Shown: in pieces, positions 8,982 to 18,607 of the stretch
How positions within the stretch are numbered: the first letter of the stretch is position 1
How the letters are laid out: every line of letters starts with the position of its first letter
NCBI RefSeq assembly: GCF_008369935.1
Contig: NZ_VTUZ01000004.1
Span: 335,066-399,065 of the forward strand
Source: Paraburkholderia panacisoli
Lineage (GTDB): Bacteria; Pseudomonadota; Gammaproteobacteria; Burkholderiales; Burkholderiaceae
Direction of reading: 5' to 3'
Length of the DNA: 64,000 nt
Made by a program: the position numbers and the translations under genes
Notes under the pieces: generated by a model
Databases searched by the model: none
What the model saw: only the letters and a program-made list of their open reading frames with translations
What the model was told of the DNA's origin: nothing

Positions 8982-9733
8982 GTGCGAAAGCGGTGGCGGC
9001 CACCGCGAGGAAAGCGGCCGCCGACGAAGCGGACATCGATGCGCGCATCTATCAATCGATCTTCGACGGTGTGCTGAATCATCGGCTGACGCCGGGCACC
9101 AAGCTGCCGGAGCCCGAGTTGTGCCAGCTGTTCGGCGTGGGCCGCGCGGTCGTGCGGCGCGTGCTGGAGAAGCTCGCGTATGACGGCATCGTCGTGCTGC
9201 GGCCGAACAAGGGCGCGGTGATCGCCGAGCCGACCCCTGAGGAAACCCGCGAGATTTTCGAAGCGCGGCGCTCCGTCGAACGGATGCTGGTCGAGCTGGC
9301 CGTGCAGCGCGCGAACCCGGCCGACATCGATGCGCTGCGTGAACAACTGGCGAGCGAGCACGATGCGATGCATCGCTTCGATCAGCCTTCGTGGGCGACG
9401 CTCGCCAGCGGCTTTCATATGCGCATCGCCGCACTGGCCGGCAATTCGATCCTGCAAAGCTATCTGAAGGAACTGGTGTCGCGCTGTTCGCTGATCGTCG
9501 GGGTGTACGAACCGCCGGGGCACGCGCCGTGCGAGCACGCGGAGCATGCGGCGATCGTCGATTGCATCGAGGCGCGCGATGCGGCGGGCGCGATTGCGCA
9601 TATGGAAGCGCATCTGCGCGATCTCGAAGAACGCATCGAAACGTCGCGCATGCGGGGCGAGAAAAGCCTCGGCCAGTTACTCGGCATCATTGGACACGCG
9701 ACGACCCACGAGGCGGCTCGACATGGAAATTGA
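8978..9733 (+). CDS. GntR-family regulator, FadR/FCD subfamily
   Basis: A 251-residue regulator. The winged helix spans about residues 18-80 (DARIYQSIFDGVLNHRLTPGTKLPE, then ELCQLFGVGRAVVRRVLEKL). An all-helical FCD ligand-binding domain follows (EIFEARRSVERMLVELAVQ, with His residues in FHMRIAALAGN and EHAAIVDCIEA that can bind metal). The ATG overlaps the stop of the deacetylase gene (ATGA), so the two are coupled. It probably controls this operon and the divergent ABC operon in response to the imported compound; that target assignment is inference. Confidence 0.88.
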   Translation: MSAKAVAATARKAAADEADIDARIYQSIFDGVLNHRLTPGTKLPEPELCQLFGVGRAVVRRVLEKLAYDGIVVLRPNKGAVIAEPTPEETREIFEARRSVERMLVELAVQRANPADIDALREQLASEHDAMHRFDQPSWATLASGFHMRIAALAGNSILQSYLKELVSRCSLIVGVYEPPGHAPCEHAEHAAIVDCIEARDAAGAIAHMEAHLRDLEERIETSRMRGEKSLGQLLGIIGHATTHEAARHGN

Positions 9734-10313
9734 TTTCGACGCGATCACCGAATACCAGCGTTACAAGCTGATGGCGAGCCTGATCGTGCCGCGTCCGATC
9801 GCGCTCGTCACCACGCTCGGCGCCGACGGCACGATCAACGCCGCGCCGTTCTCGATGTTCAACATGCTCGGCGAAGAACCGCCGATCGTGATGATCAGCA
9901 TCAATCGCGTGGCGGACGGCACGCTCAAGGACACGGCGGTCAATATCACACGGACCGGCGAGTTCGTCGTGCATCTCGCCGACGAAGCCATCGCCGAAAA
10001 GATGCACCGCTGCGGCGCGAGGCTGCCGCCCAATGTGAGCGAGCTTGCCGAAGTCGGCTTGACGCCGCTGCCGAGTTCGCACGTCGCGCCGCCGCGTATC
10101 GCGCAAGCGCCGGTCGCGTTCGAGTGCACGATCTGGGAGACGCTGGAGACGACGAGCCGCCAGATTTTCATTGGCCGCGTGCATCGGCTGCACGCGCGCG
10201 ACGAGTTGATCGACATCGAAACGTGGCGCGTGCGTTTGCAGCACTATTTTCCGGTAGGCCGTTTTGGCGCGAGCGATTATGTGACGACGCGTGATCGCTT
10301 TACGTTGGGGTGA
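9723..10313 (+). CDS. Flavin reductase-like FMN-binding protein
   Basis: A 196-residue protein of the flavin-reductase-like/DUF447-type split-barrel family (LMASLIVPRPIALVTTLGADGTINAAPFSMFNML). It likely binds FMN and may reduce flavin for a partner monooxygenase, or act as an oxidoreductase itself. No monooxygenase is encoded nearby. Its start overlaps the end of the GntR gene by 11 bases, so it belongs to the same operon and may act on the same substrate. Confidence 0.85.
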   Translation: MEIDFDAITEYQRYKLMASLIVPRPIALVTTLGADGTINAAPFSMFNMLGEEPPIVMISINRVADGTLKDTAVNITRTGEFVVHLADEAIAEKMHRCGARLPPNVSELAEVGLTPLPSSHVAPPRIAQAPVAFECTIWETLETTSRQIFIGRVHRLHARDELIDIETWRVRLQHYFPVGRFGASDYVTTRDRFTLG

Positions 10314-10336
10314 CGATGCTCGGGGCGCTGTGTTGA

Positions 10337-10370
10337 CCGCACGTGTTCGTCAGTGCGCGAATGCGTGCGG
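10337..10370 (+). terminator. Hairpin between convergent operons
   Basis: An imperfect inverted repeat (CCGCACGTGTTCG with CGAATGCGTGCGG) lies just after the flavin reductase gene and before the end of the convergent transferase gene. It lacks a long T-run. Position supports a bidirectional terminator. Confidence 0.4.
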
Positions 10371-10428
10371 TGGAGACGGTGGCGTTCGCAGTGAGGCTGC
10401 GCACGCGCGAGAGCTGTGGCGCAGTTCG

Positions 10429-12021
10429 TCAAACGCCGAGCGCGTGGCCATCGCTACGCGGATCGTGCGCGCCTGAAACCGCGCCGTGCGCATCGATGCG
10501 GATCACGCCAGGGTGGCCCGCCAAGGGACTCTGCGCAGGAATCGCGCTGATCTCATGACCGCGCGCGGCGAGCGCGGCGAATACATCGGCGCCGGCGTCC
10601 TGTTCGAGCTTCAACGCATCACGCGTATCGGAGAACGTCTTGCCGAGCAGAAAGCGCGGGCGCGCGAGTGCGGCAAGCGGGTCCATGCCGTAGTCGATCA
10701 AACGCGTGAGAATGGCGGCCAGCGTTTGCGGCTGGCCGTCGGCGCCTTGCGTGCCGAACAGCAGGCGCGGGCGGCCGTGTTGCAGATACATGCCGGGGTT
10801 CAGCGTATGAAAAGGCCGCTTGCCCGGCCGCACGACATTGTGATGTGCAGCCTGCGTGCTGAACGACGCGCCGCGGTTGTGCCACAGAATGCCGGTGTCG
10901 CCCGCGACCACGCCGCTGCCCCAATCGAAGTAGACCGTTTGCAGCACGCTGACGCTGCGGCCCTGGCTATCCGTCGCGGCGATGAATACGGTGTCGCCTG
11001 GACGGAACACGTGCGGCCATGCCCGTGCCCGATGCAGGTTGATGGAGCGCGCATGGGCATCGAGCGTCGCGGGCGACAGCATCTGATCGACCGGCACGTC
11101 GTTGAACTCGGGGTCGGCCACGAAACGGTCCCGATCGACGAACGCGCACTTCACCGCTTCCACCAGCAGATGATAGTAATCGGCGCTGCCTTCGCGGATC
11201 GCGCCGATGTCGAAGCGCTCCAGCGTGCCCATGATTTGCAGCGTCGTTACACCTTGCGTGGGCGGACGCAGGCTCACCAGTTCGCCGCCGCGATAGGCGA
11301 CTCGCAGCGGCGCTTCGTCGCGTGCCCGGGTGCTGGCGAGATCGCTCGATGTGAGCGGCGAGCCGGCCTGCTGCAAGCCGCGCGCGATGCGTTCGGCGAG
11401 TTCGCCTTCGTAAAATTCGCGCGCACCGAAGCGGGCAATCCGCTCGATGCTGTTCGCCAACGCGGGTTGCACGAAACGGTCGCCGACCGCGGGAACCCTG
11501 CCGTGCGCAGCGAAGGTCGCCGCGAAGCCCGGCAAGGCACCCAGTTCCTCGGCTCGCAGGCTTTGCCAGAAATGTTGGGACGGCGTGACGGCAAAGCCGT
11601 TGCTTGCATAGTCGAGCGCACGGTCGAACAGCGACGCCCACGATTGCGTGCCGCCCCATGCGCTTTGGCTGATCTGATACGCGTGATGCCAGGTGTCGAC
11701 GGTCGCGGCGGTGGTGAGCGCGGACGCCGGGCCGCGGACCGGAATCGCAGCGTCGAACGCGGGCAGTTGCGCCGCGGCCTGGCCTATGCCCGAGAGCGTG
11801 CGCAACATGCCGTTGCGGTCGGCGATCACCCAGAAAGCGTCGCCGCCGAGTCCCGTGAAATGCGGATACGTCACGCACAGCGCCGCGCCGATCGCGATAG
11901 CCGCTTCGATCGCATTGCCGCCCGCGCGCAGGACGTCGCGGCCGGCTTCGCTCGCCAACGCGTGAGGGCTGGTGACCATGCCGCCCGGCGTGCCGGCGAG
12001 TCGTGTGCGTGTGTCGTGCAT
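10429..12021 (-). CDS. Gamma-glutamyltransferase-family hydrolase, cytoplasmic
   Basis: A 530-residue Ntn-hydrolase of the GGT family. The N-terminal half holds SEAGRDVLRAGGNAIEAAIAIG and FTGLGGDAFW; the self-cleavage nucleophile is probably Thr344 in PGDTVFIAATDSQGRSVSV. Unlike E. coli Ggt there is no signal peptide, so it should act in the cytoplasm. Substrates could be gamma-glutamyl amides, including glutamylated amines, which would fit the neighbouring polyamine-type importer. It converges on the deacetylase operon. A GGAG ribosome site precedes ATG 12021. Cephalosporin acylase-like relatives share this fold, so specificity is open. Confidence 0.85.
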   Translation of the reverse strand: MHDTRTRLAGTPGGMVTSPHALASEAGRDVLRAGGNAIEAAIAIGAALCVTYPHFTGLGGDAFWVIADRNGMLRTLSGIGQAAAQLPAFDAAIPVRGPASALTTAATVDTWHHAYQISQSAWGGTQSWASLFDRALDYASNGFAVTPSQHFWQSLRAEELGALPGFAATFAAHGRVPAVGDRFVQPALANSIERIARFGAREFYEGELAERIARGLQQAGSPLTSSDLASTRARDEAPLRVAYRGGELVSLRPPTQGVTTLQIMGTLERFDIGAIREGSADYYHLLVEAVKCAFVDRDRFVADPEFNDVPVDQMLSPATLDAHARSINLHRARAWPHVFRPGDTVFIAATDSQGRSVSVLQTVYFDWGSGVVAGDTGILWHNRGASFSTQAAHHNVVRPGKRPFHTLNPGMYLQHGRPRLLFGTQGADGQPQTLAAILTRLIDYGMDPLAALARPRFLLGKTFSDTRDALKLEQDAGADVFAALAARGHEISAIPAQSPLAGHPGVIRIDAHGAVSGAHDPRSDGHALGV

Positions 12022-12276
12022 TGTGGCTCCGCTACGGGTTGCGGCGAGCCGTGTGGGGGCGTGCCGACGTACGGAGTATAAGTTCGCGCGTTGCGCAGAA
12101 AAAAATCTGGCGGGCGTTGTTGCGGGCTAGCAGTGGGGGGCGTGGTGCCTATTCGTGCAAGTTGCGCGATCGGCGAAGCGAGAGCGCTCACCTTCAAATG
12201 ATCGCGCTACCGCCAATGCGAAAGATGCTGTGCGTGCGTGACGAAGTGACCAAACGCGCCGCTCCGTCCCGCTCGC

Positions 12277-13512
<1,236 letters not shown>

Positions 13513-13549
13513 TCATGGGCCGTGCAGCCGGGTCGCCAGGCGCACGCAC

Positions 13550-13566
13550 ATTACCGGATCGTAATC
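13550..13566. promoter_or_regulatory. Predicted response-regulator box upstream of the two-component system
   Basis: ATTACcggatcGTAAT(C) is an interrupted palindrome in the promoter of the response regulator gene. The same ATTAC-N6-GTWAT pattern occurs twice in the promoter of the RND operon at 21.97 and 22.05 kb. The layout resembles the ATTAC/GTAAT boxes of CusR/HprR-type regulators. A second inverted repeat (GCGTTGAC 13577-13584, GTCAACGC 13599-13606) lies between this box and the start codon. The remaining 13321-13621 interval holds no gene. Confidence 0.5.
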
Positions 13567-13621
13567 ATCGGCCGTGGCGTTGACGGTATGATTTCAGGGT
13601 CAACGCAAAGCGGAGCAAACA

Positions 13622-14299
13622 ATGCGAATCCTGGTGATCGAGGACGAGCTGAAGACAGCGGCCTATCTGAAGAAAGGCCTGGAAGAATCCGGCTACGCGG
13701 TCGACGTGGCGAACGACGGCCAGCAAGGGCTGCTGCTCGCGCTGGAAGAAGAGTACGACGTGATCGTGCTCGACGTGATGCTGCCCGGCATGGACGGCTG
13801 GACCGTCGTCAAGACCTTGCGCAGCACCCGTACCACGCCCGTGCTGTTCCTCACCGCGCGCGACGATGTCGACGACCGCGTGCGCGGCCTCGAACTCGGC
13901 GCCGACGATTATCTGGTCAAGCCGTTCGCGTTCGTCGAAATGCTGGCGCGGGTGCGTACGCTCGCGCGCCGTGGGCCGCCGCGCGAAAGCGAACTGATCA
14001 AGGTCGGCGACCTCGAAATGGACGTGAGCCGCCGGCGCGTCAAACGTGGTGGCATGCGCATCGATCTGACGCCGCGTGAATTTTCGCTGCTGCAACTGCT
14101 CGCGCGCCGCCAGGGCGAAGTGTTGAGCCGCACGCAGATCGCGTCGTATGTGTGGGACATGAATTTCGACAGCGACACCAACGTCGTCGAGGTCGCGATC
14201 CGCCGGCTGCGCACCAAGATCGACGACAACTTCCCCGTCAAACTGATTCATACTGTGCGCGGCGTCGGCTATGTGCTCGAAGTGAAGGACACCGCCTGA
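13622..14299 (+). CDS. OmpR-family response regulator, heavy-metal type
   Basis: A 225-residue regulator. The receiver domain has the acidic pair ED at 9-10, the phospho-acceptor Asp51 ([13 protein letters not shown]) and Lys in [10 protein letters not shown]-terminal winged helix follows ([34 protein letters not shown]). The receiver and effector blocks are closest to the CusR/CopR/IrlR group. RBS CGGAG precedes the ATG. The stop overlaps the kinase start by one base (TGATG). It most likely activates the convergent RND operon through the shared ATTAC-N6-GTWAT box; inducing signal unknown. Confidence 0.92.
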   Translation: MRILVIEDELKTAAYLKKGLEESGYAVDVANDGQQGLLLALEEEYDVIVLDVMLPGMDGWTVVKTLRSTRTTPVLFLTARDDVDDRVRGLELGADDYLVKPFAFVEMLARVRTLARRGPPRESELIKVGDLEMDVSRRRVKRGGMRIDLTPREFSLLQLLARRQGEVLSRTQIASYVWDMNFDSDTNVVEVAIRRLRTKIDDNFPVKLIHTVRGVGYVLEVKDTA

Positions 14300-15759
14300 T
14301 GCGCGGCCGTTCGCTGGCCGCGACGCTCGCGCTTGCATTCGGTGTCACCACGCTGGCGGTGTTCGTGCTGGTCGGCAGTTTTCTGTACCTCGGGCTCGAA
14401 CGGCAGATCAAGGCGCAGGACGATCTCGACATCGTGCTTGCGGCGCGCCACGCACGGCGGCTGATGCAGGAGCTGGAGTCGGCGCAGGGAATTCGCGAGC
14501 ATGGCGAGCGGCTGACCAGCATCGTGTTCGGAAATCAAGCGATGTCGATGGAAGTGTTCGGCCCGGACGGCAACCGGGCGCTCGAACACAACATCGCCGA
14601 GACGCTCGCGACCTCGGACGCGGCCGGCGGCGCGCCGAGCGTCGCCGCGTTGCCGCCGCTGACAAGGGTGGCCGACACCGCGCGCATCACCGACGCCGAC
14701 ATCGGCGACTGGCACGGCCGCGCCGGCGCGCCGATTCGCGGCATCCTCACCGACGCGCGGCTGCGCAACGGCGACACGGCGAGCGTGCTGGTGGCGCGCA
14801 ACATGAGCGACCGCTGGCTGCTGCTGGACCGTTACCGCGACAAGCTCCACCTGGCCGGCGTGGCCGGTGTGTTGCTGGCCATGCTGCTGGGCTATCTGCT
14901 GATTCGTGCGGCGCTGCGGCCCTTGCGCGATATCGCGGCGAGCGCGAGCCTCGTCACGGTCAATCGCCTCGATACGCGAATCGCGGTCGCGCGCGTGCCG
15001 AGCGAACTGGTGGCGCTGGTGGCATCGCTGAACGCGATGCTTGAACGCGTCGACCAGGGCTTCCAGCGGCTGTCACGTTTCACTGCCGATCTCGCGCACG
15101 ACATGCGCACGCCGCTCGCCAACATGCGCGGCGCCGCCGAAGTCGCGCTGGCGCGGCCGCGCTCCGTCGACGAATACGAAGCGCTGCTGGCGTCCAATCT
15201 GGAAGAGTGCGACCGCCTGTCGAGGATGATCGAAAACGTGCTGTTTCTTGCGCGCGCCGAACATCCGCAGTTCGTCAAACACATGCGCGAGTTCGACGCG
15301 GCGCGGGAGTTGACTCATATCGCCGATTACTTCGAAGGGATCGCGGAAGAAGCGAACGTACGCGTGAGCGTGAGCGGCGCGGCGCGCCTCACGGCCGATC
15401 TCGAACTGTTTCGCCGCGCCGTCAGCAATCTGCTCGCCAATGCGATCCGCTATACGCCGCCGAACGGCGAAATCGTGCTGGACGCGCAGGCCTCGGCCGA
15501 CACGGTGCGCATCACCGTGTCGAACCAGGGGCAGCCGATCGCGGCCGGGGATCTCGAACGGATTTTCGACCGTTTCTATCGGGTCGATCCGTCGCGCAGT
15601 GCGCTGCCTTCGTCGGGGCTCTCGCAAGGGTCGACCGGTTCGACGGGGCTGGGGCTAGCGATCGTGCGCACGATCATGGAGCTGCATGGCGGTTCGGCGC
15701 ATGCCGAAAGCGATGCGCGCAGCACGCGATTCGTGTTGACGTTCAGGCGCGGTGCATGA
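14299..15759 (+). CDS. Heavy-metal-type sensor histidine kinase
   Basis: A 486-residue kinase. An N-terminal membrane segment (about residues 8-35), a periplasmic sensor region of about 150 residues, and a second membrane segment (AGVAGVLLAMLLGYLLI) lead into HAMP. The H-box is FTADLAHDMRTPLANMRGA with phospho-acceptor His267, the N-box NLLANAIRYTPPNG, and the ATP lid GSTGLGLAIV. It is of the CusS/IrlS type. The sensor region shows no obvious metal-ligand cluster of His/Met/Cys, so the signal may not be a metal. Confidence 0.9.
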   Translation: MRGRSLAATLALAFGVTTLAVFVLVGSFLYLGLERQIKAQDDLDIVLAARHARRLMQELESAQGIREHGERLTSIVFGNQAMSMEVFGPDGNRALEHNIAETLATSDAAGGAPSVAALPPLTRVADTARITDADIGDWHGRAGAPIRGILTDARLRNGDTASVLVARNMSDRWLLLDRYRDKLHLAGVAGVLLAMLLGYLLIRAALRPLRDIAASASLVTVNRLDTRIAVARVPSELVALVASLNAMLERVDQGFQRLSRFTADLAHDMRTPLANMRGAAEVALARPRSVDEYEALLASNLEECDRLSRMIENVLFLARAEHPQFVKHMREFDAARELTHIADYFEGIAEEANVRVSVSGAARLTADLELFRRAVSNLLANAIRYTPPNGEIVLDAQASADTVRITVSNQGQPIAAGDLERIFDRFYRVDPSRSALPSSGLSQGSTGSTGLGLAIVRTIMELHGGSAHAESDARSTRFVLTFRRGA

Positions 15760-15794
15760 CGGCTCGCTGCTAGCCTGAGTGGTCCATCGGCGCA

Positions 15795-17279
15795 TTAGCC
15801 AGGCGTCGCCGCAGCAGTCGCCGCCGCAGTCGCAGTCGTGTTCAGCCGCTTGTCGTCCCACGTGCCGCCCAACGCCTTCAGCAACAACACGCTCGACTCC
15901 AACCGGCGCGCGGCGATCTGATCGGCGATGCGCTGATTCGTCAAATCGATCGTCTGCGCGGTCACGACGTCGAGATAGCTGACCGCGCCCGCGTTGTAGC
16001 GATTCGTCGTGAGCCGCAACGACAGATCGGCGGCGGTGGTCGCGCGCTGCTGGCTGGCGGCTTCGTCGGCCAGCGCGTTCAACGCCGACAGGTTGTCCTC
16101 GACCTGCTGGAACGCCACCAGCACGGACTGGCGATAATCGGCGACCGTGCCGTCGTACTGCGCGTTCGCACCATGCAGCGTCGCGCGCCGTTGGCCGCCG
16201 TCGAACAGCGTGCCGACCAGTTGCGAGCCGAGCGACCAGAACAGACTCGGCGCGCTTAGCCACGGCGCAAAAAAAGTGCTCTCCAGCCCCACGCTCGCCG
16301 ACAGCGTCAGATCGGGGTAGAACGCCGCGCGCGCGACGCCGATTCGCGCATTGGCCGACGCCACCCGCCGTTCAGCGGCGGCGATATCGGGACGCCGCTC
16401 CAGCAATTGCGACGGCACGCCGACCGGAATGGCCGGCGGCGCCGCGAGCGAGCCGTTCGGCGGCAGCGTGAAAGTCGACGCCGGTTCGCCGATCAGCGTG
16501 GCGATCGCGTGCTGCATCTGCGCGCGTGACACGTCGATGTCGGTATCCTGCGTGCGCGTCGCCTCCAGTTGCGTGGTGGCCTGCGCGACCGCCGACGCGT
16601 CGATCGCGCCGTTGTCCAGTTGCTGCTGCAACAGCTTCAATGCGGCGGCGTACGCGGTCACGCTGTCGTCGAGCAGCTTCTTTTGCGTGTCGAGCGAGCG
16701 CAGCGCGAAATAGTCGGCGGCCAGATCGGCGCTCATCGACAGACGCACGCCTTCGAGGTCCGCCTCGCTCGCCTGGGCGTCGGCCCGCGCGCCGGCCACG
16801 CTGTCGCGCACCCGGCCGAACAGGTCCGGCTCCCAGCTAGCCCCCACGCCCACGGAATAGTCAGGCACGGTCTTGCCGGCGAGCGATTTTCCTTCGACGT
16901 TCTGCGAAGTCCGGAAGCGGTCCTGCGCGACGCCGGCGGTGATGGTCGGGAAAAAGCCCGCGCGCTGATAGTCGACCATTGAACGCGCCTGCTGCACCTG
17001 GGCGACGGCCTTGAGCACGGTCTGGTTCGACACCTCGATGCGCGCTTCGAGCTGGTTGAGCACCGGATCGTCGAACACGGTCCACCATGGGCCGCGCGGC
17101 GCCGCGTCGGCAGGCGCGGCCTGCGCCCAGCCGGGCGTCGCGCCCGCGTATTGCGCCGGCACGGCGGCGCTGGGCCGTTGGTAAGGCGGCAAGGTCGAGC
17201 ATGCGCCGAGCAGTGCGCCGATCAGCGTGGCGACGACCGAGCGGCGCAGCAGCGGCCTTGAAGCAGACATGGAAAACAT
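15795..17279 (-). CDS. NodT-family outer-membrane efflux lipoprotein (RND system 1)
   Basis: A 494-residue TolC-like channel protein. The signal peptide ends in a lipobox (LIGALLGACS), so it is a lipoprotein. The mature part shows two internally repeated OEP domains (NQTVLKAVAQVQQARSMVDYQRAGFFP and RIGVARAAFYPDLTLSASVGL). It forms the outer-membrane exit duct for the pump encoded just upstream. AAAGGA precedes ATG 17279. The C-terminus is Ala/Thr-rich (TTATAAATAAATPG). Third gene of the operon, 25 bases after the adaptor gene. Confidence 0.88.
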   Translation of the reverse strand: MFSMSASRPLLRRSVVATLIGALLGACSTLPPYQRPSAAVPAQYAGATPGWAQAAPADAAPRGPWWTVFDDPVLNQLEARIEVSNQTVLKAVAQVQQARSMVDYQRAGFFPTITAGVAQDRFRTSQNVEGKSLAGKTVPDYSVGVGASWEPDLFGRVRDSVAGARADAQASEADLEGVRLSMSADLAADYFALRSLDTQKKLLDDSVTAYAAALKLLQQQLDNGAIDASAVAQATTQLEATRTQDTDIDVSRAQMQHAIATLIGEPASTFTLPPNGSLAAPPAIPVGVPSQLLERRPDIAAAERRVASANARIGVARAAFYPDLTLSASVGLESTFFAPWLSAPSLFWSLGSQLVGTLFDGGQRRATLHGANAQYDGTVADYRQSVLVAFQQVEDNLSALNALADEAASQQRATTAADLSLRLTTNRYNAGAVSYLDVVTAQTIDLTNQRIADQIAARRLESSVLLLKALGGTWDDKRLNTTATAAATAAATPG

Positions 17280-17304
17280 CGGCAAATCCTTTCGATGACA
17301 GGGC

Positions 17305-18588
17305 TCAGCCATGCGCGGCCGGCGCGATTTGAACCAGCTGACCGGTGCTCAGCGAATCGCCGGGGTTGTCGATCACGCGGTCGGTGGCCGCGAGGCCCGT
17401 CGTGATTTCAACGTGCGTGCCGAAATCGCGGCCGATATGCACGGTCTTCAGCTGAGCACGGCCCTGGCTGTCGACCACCGCGACCGTCACGCCGTCCGGC
17501 CGGAACAGCAGCGCGCTGACCGGCAGATCGAGCGCCGGGGTACTCGACTGCAATTGCAGGTGCACCTGGGCATACGCGCCGGGCATCAACGCGCCGTCCT
17601 GGTTGTCGACGTCGACCTCGACGCGCAGCGTGCGGCTCGTCGGATCGATCGCGCCGCTATTGCGCGCCACTTTCGCGGCAATGCGCCGGCCCGGATACTG
17701 CGGCGCGCTCAGATAGACGCCGGTGGCGGGCGTGACGTAGGGCGCGTCGTCTTGCGGCACATCGACGAACACGCGCAGCTCGCTGGTCTGCTGCAGATGA
17801 AACAGCTCGCCCGACAAGCCCGCCGTGCCCGGCGTGCCGCCCGCCGTCACCAGCGCGCCGACATCGACGTTGCGCGCGGTGATCACACCGTTGAACGGCG
17901 CGGTGATCTTCTCGTACGACACCAGTTCCGCGAGATGCGCGACATTGGCCTGCGCCGACGCGAGCATCGCGCGGCGCGCCTCCATATCGGCGGACTTGGT
18001 GTCGGCGTCCTGCTGCGCGACCGACTGGGTTTTCAGCATCGCCTGCCAGCGCTGCGCGGTCGTCTTCGCGAGGTCGAAGTTGGCTTGCGCGGTCGCTTCG
18101 TCGGCGCGGGCCTGGCGCAGTTGCGCGTCCAGTTCGGGCGCTTCGATGGTCGCGAGCGTCTGGCCGCTCGTCACGTGCGCGCCGATGTCGGTGTTCCAGT
18201 GCGCCAGATAGCCGCTCGTGCGCGCGTAGATCGACGCTTCCGCGAACGGCGTAACCGCGCCGGGCAGCAGCAGTTCGTGGACGGCCGGCGCGGCGCGCGG
18301 CGTGACGACGGACACGGTGAGCATGCTCTGCGCCTGCGTTTGCTGCGTGAGCGCGGCGCTCGCCTCGCGGCGCGGCAGGATGCCGGCGAGCAGCAAGGCC
18401 GCGGCGAGTCCGGTCAGCGCAAGCGGCCAGAGGCGGCGGCGCGGTTTGCTGGTCGCGTGGGTGCTTTCGCTAGCTCCGGCAGTGTCGGCGCGCGCGCTTT
18501 CGCTGGCGTCCGGACGCCACGCGGACGCAGCGTCCGCAGTCGGATCGGTCCGCCCGGCAATGTCGGGCGGAAGAGATGAATCGTTCAT
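17305..18588 (-). CDS. RND efflux membrane-fusion (adaptor) protein, system 1
   Basis: A 427-residue adaptor. It has an unusually long cytoplasmic N-terminus of about 50 residues (MNDSSLPPDIAGRTDP...) before a single membrane anchor (LWPLALTGLAAALLLAG). A lipoyl/hairpin region follows (ASIYARTSGYLAHWNTDIGAHV, ATIEAPELDAQLRQARADE), then the beta-barrel part. It bridges the pump and the outer-membrane channel. ATG 18588 lies 19 bases after the pump gene stop. The anchor has no lipobox Cys, unlike the adaptor of RND system 2. Confidence 0.88.
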   Translation of the reverse strand: MNDSSLPPDIAGRTDPTADAASAWRPDASESARADTAGASESTHATSKPRRRLWPLALTGLAAALLLAGILPRREASAALTQQTQAQSMLTVSVVTPRAAPAVHELLLPGAVTPFAEASIYARTSGYLAHWNTDIGAHVTSGQTLATIEAPELDAQLRQARADEATAQANFDLAKTTAQRWQAMLKTQSVAQQDADTKSADMEARRAMLASAQANVAHLAELVSYEKITAPFNGVITARNVDVGALVTAGGTPGTAGLSGELFHLQQTSELRVFVDVPQDDAPYVTPATGVYLSAPQYPGRRIAAKVARNSGAIDPTSRTLRVEVDVDNQDGALMPGAYAQVHLQLQSSTPALDLPVSALLFRPDGVTVAVVDSQGRAQLKTVHIGRDFGTHVEITTGLAATDRVIDNPGDSLSTGQLVQIAPAAHG

Positions 18589-18607
18589 GGGCGAGGTCTC
18601 GTCGGAG

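Noticed and set aside
10486..12081. Plus-strand open frame of about 530 codons
   Set aside because: Antisense to the gamma-glutamyltransferase gene, which has clear family motifs.
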